Shown here piece after piece: positions 1 through 7,007 of a stretch of 7,655 nt of DNA (the stretch's first letter is position 1; every line of letters starts with the position of its first letter). Below the pieces are notes generated by a model. It was not told the origin of the DNA and did no database searches. It was given only the letters and a program-made list of their open reading frames with translations. The stretch is taken from NCBI GenBank assembly GCA_041628815.1, contig JBFKOL010000202.1, forward strand, positions 1 to 7,655, written 5' to 3'. The DNA is from JBFKOL01 sp041628815 (GTDB taxonomy: Bacteria; Bacteroidota; Bacteroidia; Chitinophagales; Saprospiraceae). The translations under genes were made by a program, and so were the position numbers.

Positions 1-221
1 CCCTTCTGAAGGCACGCACTTGAATATGCGTCAATACAATATGGGCATTGAACGGCATGTGCAACGGCCAGGGCAATCAATGCCTTTTCACGTTCTGTGA
101 GTGCGCCTTCCTGGAATACCGATCCGTAATAATCGAAAAACTTGGCACCGTACTCTTCCTGAAATTCGGTGATGTCCTTGAACTTTTTCAGGTCGTCCGG
201 CTTAAAATAACTGTCGCTCAT
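1..221 (-). CDS. Carboxymuconolactone decarboxylase / AhpD-like peroxidase family protein, N-terminal part
   Basis: The gene runs leftward off the window edge. Seventy-three codons are visible from an ATG at 221, with two bases of the next codon at 1-2. A helical N-terminus leads to a segment with EKALIALAVAHAVQ (residues 45-58), then the redox pair C59-P-Y-C62 followed by I-D-A-Y. This is the active-site signature of the AhpD/CMD fold, which uses a CxxC pair in thiol peroxidase or related chemistry, probably in the cytoplasm since no signal peptide is visible. The start, spacing and CPYCIDAY motif look most like the peroxidase-like CMD proteins found beside the radical SAM protein ArsS and methyltransferase ArsM in arsenosugar loci. 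That sub-family call is from memory. The C-terminal half and downstream partners lie outside the window. Family membership is fairly sure; the exact role is not. Confidence 0.85.
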   Translation of the reverse strand, partial: MSDSYFKPDDLKKFKDITEFQEEYGAKFFDYYGSVFQEGALTEREKALIALAVAHAVQCPYCIDAYSSACLQK

Positions 222-237
222 AACCGCTTTATTCTGT

Positions 238-245
238 TAATTTTG
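238..245 (+). promoter_or_regulatory. Candidate -7 promoter element (TAATTTTG) for the lipoprotein operon
   Basis: TAATTTTG matches the Bacteroidota -7 consensus TAnnTTTG exactly and lies 37 bp before the ATG at 283. I find no convincing -33 TTTG at the usual spacing of about 19-21 bp, so this is a half-match. It directly abuts the palindrome at 246-260. Confidence 0.4.
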
Positions 246-260
246 ATTGCCAATGGCAAT
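246..260. promoter_or_regulatory. 15-bp perfect palindrome, operator-like
   Basis: ATTGCCA - A - TGGCAAT has two 7-bp arms around one central base. It sits in the 61-bp spacer between two divergent genes, immediately after the rightward -7 candidate, where the transcription start would fall. That position suits a binding site for a dimeric repressor. No regulator gene is visible nearby. As an RNA hairpin it would have too small a loop and no T-run, so it is a poor terminator. Confidence 0.35.
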
Positions 261-282
261 GCAGTCCCTATAAAGATCAACC

Positions 283-810
283 ATGCAAAGCTACCTTTCT
301 TATGTTAGATATGTTCTAAAACCAATACACATTGTTGGCTGCATGACTTTTATGGTATTAATCAGTGCTTGTAAAAATACATCTGAGTCGCCAATATCAC
401 ATATCGATGGAGAGATGGTAAAGGTTTTGAAAAGCAGTGGAGACGACTTTTCATTCACTTTGGACGATACTATTGCCTATTTCGTCCCTCATCTTTTCAA
501 CTTAGGCACCAGCAGCAGCAATCCTGCGTTAGAGGAAGTATTGATAATTTCTAGAAAGTTGGAACCAGGTAAAGAGATCACTGTAAAACCTTTTGGCATC
601 ATGCACGTTTCTAACGACAACGGTATCGAACAGAAAGTTTCGTTGGCCTATCCTTCGGATCGATCATTGCAATTGTTTGAGATTCGCGACTTTAACCAGT
701 TCAGCGTTGAGCATTTTGCCATAAAACATATGATAGAATATTGGTATACCAACCGTTATGGCCTGGACGGATCCAGAATTTTATCAACGGAACCATATTC
801 GGTAGAATAG
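283..810 (+). CDS. Small lipoprotein resembling a degenerate inorganic pyrophosphatase
   Basis: The 175-residue product starts with a basic N-terminus (R9, K13), a hydrophobic stretch (residues 15-29) and the lipobox I-S-A-C30, so it should be a membrane-anchored lipoprotein. Residues 83-170 follow the order of the C-terminal part of Bacteroidota lipoprotein inorganic pyrophosphatases. There is a strand pair around EEVLII (84-89) and LEPG (93-96), VKPFGIM (101-107), a QK before SLAYP (117-124), then a helix with AIKHMIEYW (146-154) and a Y-G-L turn. In active enzymes the segment aligned with 80-85 carries the metal-binding DGDxxD; here it reads NPALEE. The Asp pair before the conserved Lys appears as N111 and E116. 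The protein is also shorter than I recall for the active family. It is therefore probably catalytically dead or altered. The alignment was made by eye. The start at 283 supplies the whole signal peptide. The next gene begins 11 bp downstream. Confidence 0.7.
   Translation: MQSYLSYVRYVLKPIHIVGCMTFMVLISACKNTSESPISHIDGEMVKVLKSSGDDFSFTLDDTIAYFVPHLFNLGTSSSNPALEEVLIISRKLEPGKEITVKPFGIMHVSNDNGIEQKVSLAYPSDRSLQLFEIRDFNQFSVEHFAIKHMIEYWYTNRYGLDGSRILSTEPYSVE
286..293 (-). promoter_or_regulatory. Candidate -7 promoter element (TAGCTTTG) for the CMD-family gene
   Basis: Read on the minus strand, TAGCTTTG fits TAnnTTTG exactly and lies about 65 bp upstream of the ATG at 221. No good -33 element is seen at the proper distance. 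The site falls inside the first codons of the divergent lipoprotein gene, so the two promoters would overlap if both are real. Confidence 0.25.
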
Positions 811-821
811 TCGCAAGAATA

Positions 822-2090
822 ATGTATCCAATGCCTGTCAAAGAAAGGAGCATCCTCAGTCTATGTAGAAAAAGTTCGATAGTACCGGCTGGCCGACTAG
901 AGCTGAAACGCGAGACCATCTCATTCACATTGCACGAGCATATCGAGGATGTTCAGGAGATATGGAATCAATTGACTACAGATGAAATTTTTTCTTCCGC
1001 TGATTACCTCAAGGTCCTGGAGAAGGACAGCCCAGAGAATTTGGTCCATCTCTACCTCATCTATTACGATCAGGACGATATTCCCATCGGTACCGTCCTC
1101 ATGCAGCGCCTGATTCTCAAATTCTCAGATAGCTTTAGCTACGAGGATTATACGACCGATGATTCGTGGATATCGCGGATCGTACAGAAAATTCGCCAAA
1201 CGGTTGTATCTCTTTTTACCTTCCGCATGATGACCGTGGGTAATCTCTACCTAACAGGCCAATATGGTTTTTTCTTTTGCGATGAACGCTACAACCGGCA
1301 GGAACAGTTCAGGCTGATCAACAAAACGCTGAAGTTTCTGAGGAAAGAGCTGTGCAATACGCCATATCGATTTCAGGGCATCCTTTTTAAGGATTACTTC
1401 GATCAGGACCGACCCGATCACCCTAATAAACTGGGCATGTACGAATTCTGCCCAGACCCCAATATGATACTCATAATCAGAGAATCGTGGCAGTCCTTTG
1501 ACGACTACCTCCTCGATATGAAATCTAAATACAGGGTGCGTCTTAAAAGTGCCTTAAAAAAATTCAAACCGGTCGAGAAACGTGTGATGGACCTGCATGA
1601 TGTGGAAACACATTCGCAGCGGATGTATGATTTATACGACAAAGTGTTAAGTGGTTCTGGATTTGTTCTGGCAAAAGGAAAAGAAAAATACTTCTATCAC
1701 CTCAAAAATGAGTTGGGTGACAGATTTCATATCTACGGATATTTCCTGGAAGGACAACTCATCGGATTTTATACCTGGGTGTTGGATCCGGAAAAGATGG
1801 ATAGTCATTTCATCGGCTTCGAACCCTCGCTGAACCACAGGCACCAACTGTACCTCAACATTCTGCTCAATCTGGTAGAAGATGCCATTTCCCAAAAAGC
1901 ACCACAGCTCTACTATTTCCGTACGGCACTCGAGATCAAGAGTTCAGTAGGTGCCGAGCCATTTGGTATGAGCTGTTTTTTTAAACACAATACTTCTTTG
2001 ATCAATCACACGATCATCCGTTTTTTCTTCAAATATTTTGTACCCAAACAACAGTGGATCCAGCGTCACCCATTCAAATCGGGAGATTGA
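822..2090 (+). CDS. FemAB/BioF2-like GNAT-fold acyltransferase
   Basis: The product is a 422-residue protein with no signal peptide or clear membrane helix. It resembles the large GNAT-type proteins of Bacteroidota (Acetyltransf_6/BioF2-like, sometimes labelled peptidoglycan biosynthesis), which have a FemAB-like double acetyltransferase architecture. The conserved part begins near W223 with a segment ending in RVRLKSAL (238-245). It continues through a GNAT core (GYFLEGQLIGFYTW) and ends in RTALEIKSSVGA (367-378). The acceptor is unknown; cell-wall or lipid-linked amine groups are an inference from FemAB relatives. I chose the ATG at 822 because it follows the lipoprotein stop by 11 bp. An in-frame TTG at 741 would overlap the lipoprotein by 70 bp, and ATG 831 is an equally plausible start. 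The 3' end overlaps the convergent gene by 25 bp. It is probably co-transcribed with the lipoprotein. Confidence 0.75.
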   Translation: MYPMPVKERSILSLCRKSSIVPAGRLELKRETISFTLHEHIEDVQEIWNQLTTDEIFSSADYLKVLEKDSPENLVHLYLIYYDQDDIPIGTVLMQRLILKFSDSFSYEDYTTDDSWISRIVQKIRQTVVSLFTFRMMTVGNLYLTGQYGFFFCDERYNRQEQFRLINKTLKFLRKELCNTPYRFQGILFKDYFDQDRPDHPNKLGMYEFCPDPNMILIIRESWQSFDDYLLDMKSKYRVRLKSALKKFKPVEKRVMDLHDVETHSQRMYDLYDKVLSGSGFVLAKGKEKYFYHLKNELGDRFHIYGYFLEGQLIGFYTWVLDPEKMDSHFIGFEPSLNHRHQLYLNILLNLVEDAISQKAPQLYYFRTALEIKSSVGAEPFGMSCFFKHNTSLINHTIIRFFFKYFVPKQQWIQRHPFKSGD

Positions 2091-2389
2091 AGAGAACGGT
2101 AGTAGTGATGGAGATCCGAGACTTTGGCCCTGGTAATAAAAACATCGTAAGAGCCTTTCATATCTTCCAGCTGATAATCGGAGTTCGCAGACCATTGCCA
2201 GGTTAAGACGGAAGCTAATGTGACAACTACTGCCGCTGCGATTCCCAAAATGCGGCTCCTTATTCTTTTCCTCCTTTCCCTGTGGTCGAGCTTTGCCTCC
2301 ACTTCTCTCCACAAAGACGGACGCAAAGCGAGTGGCCGCGTCGTCTCCGCTTGCTGAAATACATAATCTAATAGTGATGATTCAGCCAT
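2066..2389 (-). CDS. Single-pass membrane protein, probable anti-sigma factor
   Basis: The product has 107 residues. Residues 1-46 form a soluble N-terminal part ending in a very basic stretch (KLDHRERRKRIRSR, 33-46). One hydrophobic helix follows at about 47-66, then a polar tail of about 40 residues. The basic flank predicts the N-terminus in the cytoplasm and the tail in the periplasm, the usual layout of membrane anti-sigma factors. No HxxxCxxC zinc motif is present and I see no recognisable anti-sigma domain, so the call rests on topology and context. Its ATG overlaps the 3' end of the ECF sigma gene by 8 bp (ATGGCTGA), which suggests coupled translation and a fixed protein ratio. It could instead be an unrelated membrane protein of the same operon. 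The last 25 bp overlap the convergent acyltransferase gene. Confidence 0.65.
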   Translation of the reverse strand: MAESSLLDYVFQQAETTRPLALRPSLWREVEAKLDHRERRKRIRSRILGIAAAVVVTLASVLTWQWSANSDYQLEDMKGSYDVFITRAKVSDLHHYYRSLQSPDLNG

Positions 2390-2918
2390 GTTTAATCCTC
2401 AAGTTTTTTTTAATAAGCTTTTGCAGTTTCTTTCGAGCGAGAATCAACTGCGACTTCGACGTATTGATGCTGATTCCCAGCATTTCTGCAATTTCTCTGT
2501 GCTTGTATCCTTCCAATACGTAAAGGTTGAATACCGTTCTGTAACCGTCGGGCAACTGATCAAGCAGCCTTAGCACTTCATGATAGTCCAGCTGTTGGGA
2601 TATTTCAACAAAGACTTCATCAACTGCCTCAGAAACAGGGATAGTCAACGCAAAATTTCGCGTCTTTCGCAGTTCCATCAGGCATTCATTGATCACAATA
2701 CGTTTCATCCATCCTTCGAAGCTCCCCGTCCCTTCATAACTGTCCATTCTATCAAAAATTTTATAGAACGACTGGACCAGCATGTCTTCCGCCACTTCCA
2801 TTTTTTTTACATATCTAAGGCATATTGACAGCAAAACCGGCGCATATCTGTCGTAAAGGAGATACTGAGCCTTACGATCGTTCTGCATGCATCTTTGGAT
2901 CACTGTTTCCAGCTTCAT
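2382..2918 (-). CDS. ECF-family RNA polymerase sigma factor (RpoE-like)
   Basis: The 178-residue product has the two-domain build and length of ECF sigma factors. Region 2 spans about residues 19-85: YDRYAPVLLSICLRY, then the AEDMLVQSFYKIF helix (43-55) that contacts core polymerase and the -10 DNA, then GSFEGWMKRIVINECL. A linker of about 30 residues leads to region 4 (about 116-170), with LDQLPDGYRTVF, EGYKHREIAEMLGIS (136-150) and a helix-turn-helix that reads the -35 element. It should direct transcription of a specific regulon, possibly including its own operon. The start at 2918 gives a full region 2. The gene is first in a leftward unit with the small membrane protein, which probably holds it inactive until a signal arrives. 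I cannot name the stimulus from sequence. Confidence 0.93.
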   Translation of the reverse strand: MKLETVIQRCMQNDRKAQYLLYDRYAPVLLSICLRYVKKMEVAEDMLVQSFYKIFDRMDSYEGTGSFEGWMKRIVINECLMELRKTRNFALTIPVSEAVDEVFVEISQQLDYHEVLRLLDQLPDGYRTVFNLYVLEGYKHREIAEMLGISINTSKSQLILARKKLQKLIKKNLRIKHG

Positions 2919-2936
2919 GCCGCGGGTCTTTTGCTA

Positions 2937-2944
2937 TAAAGATA
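2937..2944 (-). promoter_or_regulatory. Weak candidate -7 element (TATCTTTA) for the sigma factor operon
   Basis: On the minus strand TATCTTTA differs from TAnnTTTG only in the last base and lies about 18 bp before the ATG at 2918. No -33 element is seen at standard spacing. If the sigma factor drives its own promoter, the relevant motif need not look like the housekeeping consensus. Confidence 0.2.
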
Positions 2945-3047
2945 GATGCTTTTTATGTCGGATATGGTGTGTATCAGTGCTTTGGCTTGGCCTATTTGAT
3001 TGAATAATCCATCCTTAAGAAGGGCCTAATGAATCGGTGAGTCGTTG

Positions 3048-3055
3048 TACCTTTG
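3048..3055 (+). promoter_or_regulatory. Candidate -7 promoter element (TACCTTTG) for lysA-valS
   Basis: TACCTTTG is an exact match to the Bacteroidota -7 consensus and lies 15 bp before the lysA ATG, a common arrangement in this phylum. Transcription would begin near 3060, leaving a very short leader. There is no clear -33 TTTG at the expected distance and no Shine-Dalgarno sequence before the start. The rest of the 152-bp spacer (2919-3070) holds nothing else I can identify. Confidence 0.5.
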
Positions 3056-3070
3056 CCGAAATTTTGAATT

Positions 3071-4327
3071 ATGGAAATTTCGGACGGCAGGTTTCGGTTT
3101 AGTGGAGGAGTCGATGCGCTGGAAGTATGTGAAACATACGGATGCCCCCTTTACGTCTATGATTTCGAAATCATAAAAAGGCAATATAACCGGCTCAAAG
3201 ATGCCTTTGAAGGGATCGATCTGAAGATTAACTATGCCTGCAAAGCATTGACGAATGTCAACATACTGAGACTTATGAAGGGATTGGGAGCCGGGTTGGA
3301 CGCCGTCTCATTGGAAGAGGTTCGACTGGGTCTGATGGCCGGTTTTGATCCACAACAGGTCTTATACACACCCAATTGTGTGTCCCTCAAGGAGATCGAA
3401 AATGTAATGCGTCTTGGGGTTAAGGTCAATCTTGATAACATATCGATCCTGGAACAATTCGGGCAGAAATACCCACATTTTCCAGTTTGTATAAGGATTA
3501 ATCCACATATCCTTGCAGGTGGCAATACCAAGATCTCTACGGGACACATCGACTCGAAATTCGGTATTTCCATACACCAGATGCCTCTCGTCGAACGAAT
3601 TGTCAAGGCTACAGGTATGCATATAGAAGGGCTCCATATGCATTCGGGATCAGATATTCTCGACTCGCAGGTGTTCCTTGCAGGTGCCGAAATACTATTC
3701 AATGCAGCCATGGCTTTCGAAAACCTTGAATACATTGATTTCGGATCTGGCTTCAAGGTGCCATACAAAGAGAACGACATTGAAACAGACATTGAGGATC
3801 TTGGTCATAACATCACTCACAGATTTAAAAGGTTTTGCGATGAATACGGGAAGCCACTAACAATCATGTTTGAGCCGGGAAAATTTCTTGTCAGCCAGTC
3901 AGGTTACTTTTTTGCTTCCGTCAATGTGGTAAAGCAAACAACGTCGACCGTTTTTGCCGGGGTGGACTCCGGTCAAAACCATCTCATTCGTCCCATGCTG
4001 TACGACGCTTACCATCGTATTGAAAATGTTTCCAGGCCTACGGGCAAGACGCGGATTTATACGGTGGTCGGTTACATCTGTGAGACCGACACCTTTGGGG
4101 TGAACCGGCAGATTAACGAGATCCAGGAGGGCGACATACTTTGTTTTCACAATGCCGGAGCCTATTGTTTTTCCATGTCTTCCAACTACAATTCCAGGTT
4201 GCGGCCGGCAGAAGTGGTGATCTACAATGGTGAACACTTTCTCATCAGAAAGCGAGAGACCTTTGATGACCTGGTAAGGAACCAGGTCGACGTACCTGTA
4301 CTTAGTGAAAAAACGATCAAGATCTGA
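3071..4327 (+). CDS. lysA: Diaminopimelate decarboxylase
   Basis: This cytoplasmic PLP enzyme converts meso-diaminopimelate to L-lysine and CO2, the last step of lysine synthesis. The 418-residue length is normal for the fold III decarboxylase family. The N-terminal barrel carries the PLP lysine in YACKALTN (K58). HMHSGS (189-194) and FEPGK (E268-K271) form the cofactor phosphate pocket. LIRPMLYDAYH (R307 onward) is typical of diaminopimelate rather than ornithine or arginine decarboxylases. C337 in CETDTFG is the catalytic cysteine supplied across the dimer, and NAGAY provides the late active-site tyrosine. CETD and EPGK differ from the enterobacterial CESGD and EPGR, but as I recall are usual in Bacteroidota. 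The ATG at 3071 lies 15 bp after a -7 motif. The stop is 7 bp before valS, so the two are very probably co-transcribed. Confidence 0.96.
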   Translation: MEISDGRFRFSGGVDALEVCETYGCPLYVYDFEIIKRQYNRLKDAFEGIDLKINYACKALTNVNILRLMKGLGAGLDAVSLEEVRLGLMAGFDPQQVLYTPNCVSLKEIENVMRLGVKVNLDNISILEQFGQKYPHFPVCIRINPHILAGGNTKISTGHIDSKFGISIHQMPLVERIVKATGMHIEGLHMHSGSDILDSQVFLAGAEILFNAAMAFENLEYIDFGSGFKVPYKENDIETDIEDLGHNITHRFKRFCDEYGKPLTIMFEPGKFLVSQSGYFFASVNVVKQTTSTVFAGVDSGQNHLIRPMLYDAYHRIENVSRPTGKTRIYTVVGYICETDTFGVNRQINEIQEGDILCFHNAGAYCFSMSSNYNSRLRPAEVVIYNGEHFLIRKRETFDDLVRNQVDVPVLSEKTIKI

Positions 4328-4334
4328 ATTCAAG

Positions 4335-6953
4335 ATGAGTATAGCACCGAGATACAATCCCGAACAGATAGAACAAAAATGGTATGAACACTGGGAGAAG
4401 AGAGGATATTTTCACAGCGTTCCCGACGAGCGACAGCCATTCAGTATTGTTATTCCTCCTCCGAATGTGACAGGAAAACTCCACATGGGTCACATGCTGA
4501 ACAATACGGTTCAGGACATCCTGTGCAGGAAGGCCAGGCTTGATGGCTATAATGTGTGCTGGGTACCCGGCACCGATCATGCATCCATTGCCACAGAAGC
4601 CAAAGTTGTCCGTATGCTCAGGGAAAGAGGCATAAAAAAAGCAGACCTCACAAGAGAGCAATTCATCGAATACGCCTGGGAATGGACACACAAGTACGGA
4701 GGCATTATCCTTAAGCAACTGCGTCGGCTCGGTGCGTCATGCGACTGGGAAAGAGTAGCTTTTACTATGGACCAGGATCGCAGTGAGTCGGTGATCCAGG
4801 CCTTTATCGATCTCTACCGAAATGGTAAGTTGTACCGGGACTATCGCATGGTGAACTGGGACCCGGAAGGGAAAACGGTGCTTTCCAATGAGGAAGTCCT
4901 CTATTCAGAGGAAACAACCAAGCTTTGTTATGTGCGGTACAGGGTGGTAGGCAATGAAGAAGATTTTGTTACGGTCGCCACAACCCGGCCAGAGACCATT
5001 TTAGGCGATACGGCAGTAGCTGTTCATCCGGAAGATGAACGTTATCGACATCTGCAGGGCAAAAAAGTCTTAGTTCCTGTCGTAGGGAGAGAAGTGCCCG
5101 TCATATTTGACGAATACGTGGACCGCGCCTTTGGTACAGGGGCATTAAAGGTCACCCCTGCCCACGACGCCAACGACTACGATATAGGCAAACGTCACGA
5201 TTTGGAAGTCATCGATGTATTGAATCCCGATGGTACTATCAGCGAAGCTGGATGCCACTACATTGGAGAGACCAGAGAGGAGGCACGAAAACTTATTATA
5301 CAGGCTATGGAGGCAGAAGGCCTCATAGAAAAAATAGAAGACTACACCCACAGTGTTGGTCGATCGGAACGCACCCACGCCATTGTCGAACCCCGGTTGT
5401 CGTTGCAATGGTATGTTGACATGAAAGCATTGGCCGCTCCGGCCCTCGAAGCTGTAATGAATGACGAAGTCGATTTCATCCCCAAACGGCAGAAAAACAT
5501 CTACCGTCACTGGATGGAAAATATCCGCGACTGGTGCATTTCCAGGCAACTTTGGTGGGGGCACCGCATACCGGCTTACTACTTCGGTGAGGATGTCTAT
5601 GTGGCACGGACAAGAGAAGAAGCACTGAACCAAGCTCGTATCCAGCATGGTGATCATTTGACAATAGACGACCTCAGACAGGATGAAGATGTGCTCGATA
5701 CATGGTTCTCTTCTTGGCTATGGCCCATCACATGCTTCCATGGCTTCCAGTACGAAGAAGAACTCAAATATTACTATCCTACCTCCGTCCTTGTTACGGG
5801 CTGGGATATCATCTTCCTATGGGTGGCGAGGATGATAATGTCGGGTTACGAATGGCGCGGTGAAAAACCTTTCAACCAGGTCTATTTTACTGGTATGGTA
5901 CGTGACAAGCAACGAAGAAAGATGTCCAAATCACTCGGCAACAGTCCCGACGCATTGAGTTTGATAGATACCTATGGTGCCGATGGGGTTCGTTTTGGCG
6001 TCATGTCTTCATCGCCGGCAGGTGGTGACCTGCTCTTCGATGAAAAACTTTGCGAACAGGGTCGGAATTTTTGCAATAAAATCTGGAATGCCCTCCGGCT
6101 GGTCAAAGGGTGGGAGGTCGACCCTGCTAAAGTACCAGATCCTGGAAGTGAAACGGCTCATCGCTGGATCACCGCTAAATTCAGTCAGCTGCTTGGCGAA
6201 TTGGAAGAGGATTATAAGGCATACCGCCTTTCTGATGTAACCATGAAGCTGTATTCGTTTATTTGGAACGACTTCTGTTCGTGGTACCTTGAAATGATCA
6301 AACCCTCCTATGGCGAAGCTATTGATTCGGGGACTCTCGAGAAGACAATCGATCTTTTTGGGGATATCATGACGTGTCTTCACCCCCTGATGCCCTTTAT
6401 CACGGAAGAAATATGGCACCACCTGCGCGAAAGGCGATCAGGAGATGACTGTATGCTCTCGTCGTTTCCGCAATTTGAAGAAAGTGATGTACATCTCATC
6501 GCTGACATGGAGCGGCTGGAAGCCGTTATCGTAAAGACGCGGGAAATAAGAAACGAAAAAAATCTCAAACCCAAAGAATTGCTCAATTTGTATGCGGAAG
6601 GTGAGGAAAGCATCCTTTCTAAATCACATTTGACTCCGATCTTGTCCAAACTGGCTTATATTGGAGAAATCCATACCCATTCAGACTTTCCTTCCAATGG
6701 TTCCATCTTTATGGCTGCCAACGAGAAGATGTTTCTCCAATATTCCCTGGATATCGACCCCGAAGAAGAGCGCCAACGCGTTCAAAAAGAGTTGGATTAT
6801 GCAGAAGGATTCCTCCAGGCTGTCCGCAAAAAATTGTCCAATGAACGATTTGTACAAAACGCGCCAACAGCCGTCGTGGAAAAAGAACGTCAAAAATTGA
6901 AGGACGGCGAAGAAAGAGTCAGAATATTGAGGGAGAATTTGGAAAGTCTGTAA
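4335..6953 (+). CDS. valS: Valyl-tRNA synthetase
   Basis: This class I synthetase charges tRNA-Val with valine in the cytoplasm. The 872 residues carry every expected landmark. PPPNVTGKLHMGH has the HIGH signature at 50-53. The CP1 editing domain, which hydrolyses mischarged Thr-tRNA, has TTRPET (216-221) and a TPAHDANDYDIG segment with D278. DWCISRQLWWGH (399-410) and DTWFSS (455-460) line the synthetic site, and KMSKS is at 529-533. An anticodon-binding helical domain follows. From about residue 808 a charged coiled coil (EEERQRVQKELD and on) forms the C-terminal tRNA-binding arm typical of ValS and absent from IleS and LeuS. I chose ATG 4335 because MSIAPRYNPEQIEQKWYEHW is the usual N-terminus. 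An upstream in-frame GTG at 4305 would overlap lysA. It is the second gene after lysA, 7 bp away. Confidence 0.98.
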   Translation: MSIAPRYNPEQIEQKWYEHWEKRGYFHSVPDERQPFSIVIPPPNVTGKLHMGHMLNNTVQDILCRKARLDGYNVCWVPGTDHASIATEAKVVRMLRERGIKKADLTREQFIEYAWEWTHKYGGIILKQLRRLGASCDWERVAFTMDQDRSESVIQAFIDLYRNGKLYRDYRMVNWDPEGKTVLSNEEVLYSEETTKLCYVRYRVVGNEEDFVTVATTRPETILGDTAVAVHPEDERYRHLQGKKVLVPVVGREVPVIFDEYVDRAFGTGALKVTPAHDANDYDIGKRHDLEVIDVLNPDGTISEAGCHYIGETREEARKLIIQAMEAEGLIEKIEDYTHSVGRSERTHAIVEPRLSLQWYVDMKALAAPALEAVMNDEVDFIPKRQKNIYRHWMENIRDWCISRQLWWGHRIPAYYFGEDVYVARTREEALNQARIQHGDHLTIDDLRQDEDVLDTWFSSWLWPITCFHGFQYEEELKYYYPTSVLVTGWDIIFLWVARMIMSGYEWRGEKPFNQVYFTGMVRDKQRRKMSKSLGNSPDALSLIDTYGADGVRFGVMSSSPAGGDLLFDEKLCEQGRNFCNKIWNALRLVKGWEVDPAKVPDPGSETAHRWITAKFSQLLGELEEDYKAYRLSDVTMKLYSFIWNDFCSWYLEMIKPSYGEAIDSGTLEKTIDLFGDIMTCLHPLMPFITEEIWHHLRERRSGDDCMLSSFPQFEESDVHLIADMERLEAVIVKTREIRNEKNLKPKELLNLYAEGEESILSKSHLTPILSKLAYIGEIHTHSDFPSNGSIFMAANEKMFLQYSLDIDPEEERQRVQKELDYAEGFLQAVRKKLSNERFVQNAPTAVVEKERQKLKDGEERVRILRENLESL

Positions 6954-6975
6954 CGAGATCTCAAATATCCAATAT

Positions 6976-7007
6976 GAAAAAATTAGTTTCTTGAATCTTA
7001 TTTTTTC
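6976..7007. terminator. AT-only inverted repeat between convergent valS and waaA, possible bidirectional terminator
   Basis: GAAAAAAT (6976-6983) and ATTTTTTC (7000-7007) are perfect 8-bp complements around a 16-base loop, so each strand ends in a run of six T. The location, between the 3' ends of two convergent genes in a 78-bp spacer, suits a shared terminator. The stem has only one G-C pair and would be weak, so the call is tentative. Confidence 0.3.

Noticed and set aside
48..308. 86-codon plus-strand open frame over the left-edge gene
   Set aside because: It is antisense to the CMD-family gene, whose CPYC motif is clear, and the plus-strand product has no recognisable feature.
741..821. 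TTG-initiated N-terminal extension of the acyltransferase
   Set aside because: It would overlap the lipoprotein gene by 70 bp, uses a rarer start codon, and the extra 27 residues show no family feature. ATG 822 follows the lipoprotein stop cleanly.
3232..3792. 186-codon minus-strand open frame inside lysA
   Set aside because: It lies fully antisense to a conserved lysA region, and its product looks like a codon shadow with no domain.
4305..4334. GTG-initiated extension of ValS
   Set aside because: The added residues overlap the end of lysA. The family's normal N-terminus starts at the ATG at 4335.
5145..5657. 170-codon minus-strand open frame inside valS
   Set aside because: It is antisense to the ValS editing and catalytic domains, with no domain or start context of its own.
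6955..6962. GAGATCTC palindrome just after valS
   Set aside because: An 8-bp palindrome with no spacer and no T-run is expected by chance and cannot form a terminator hairpin.
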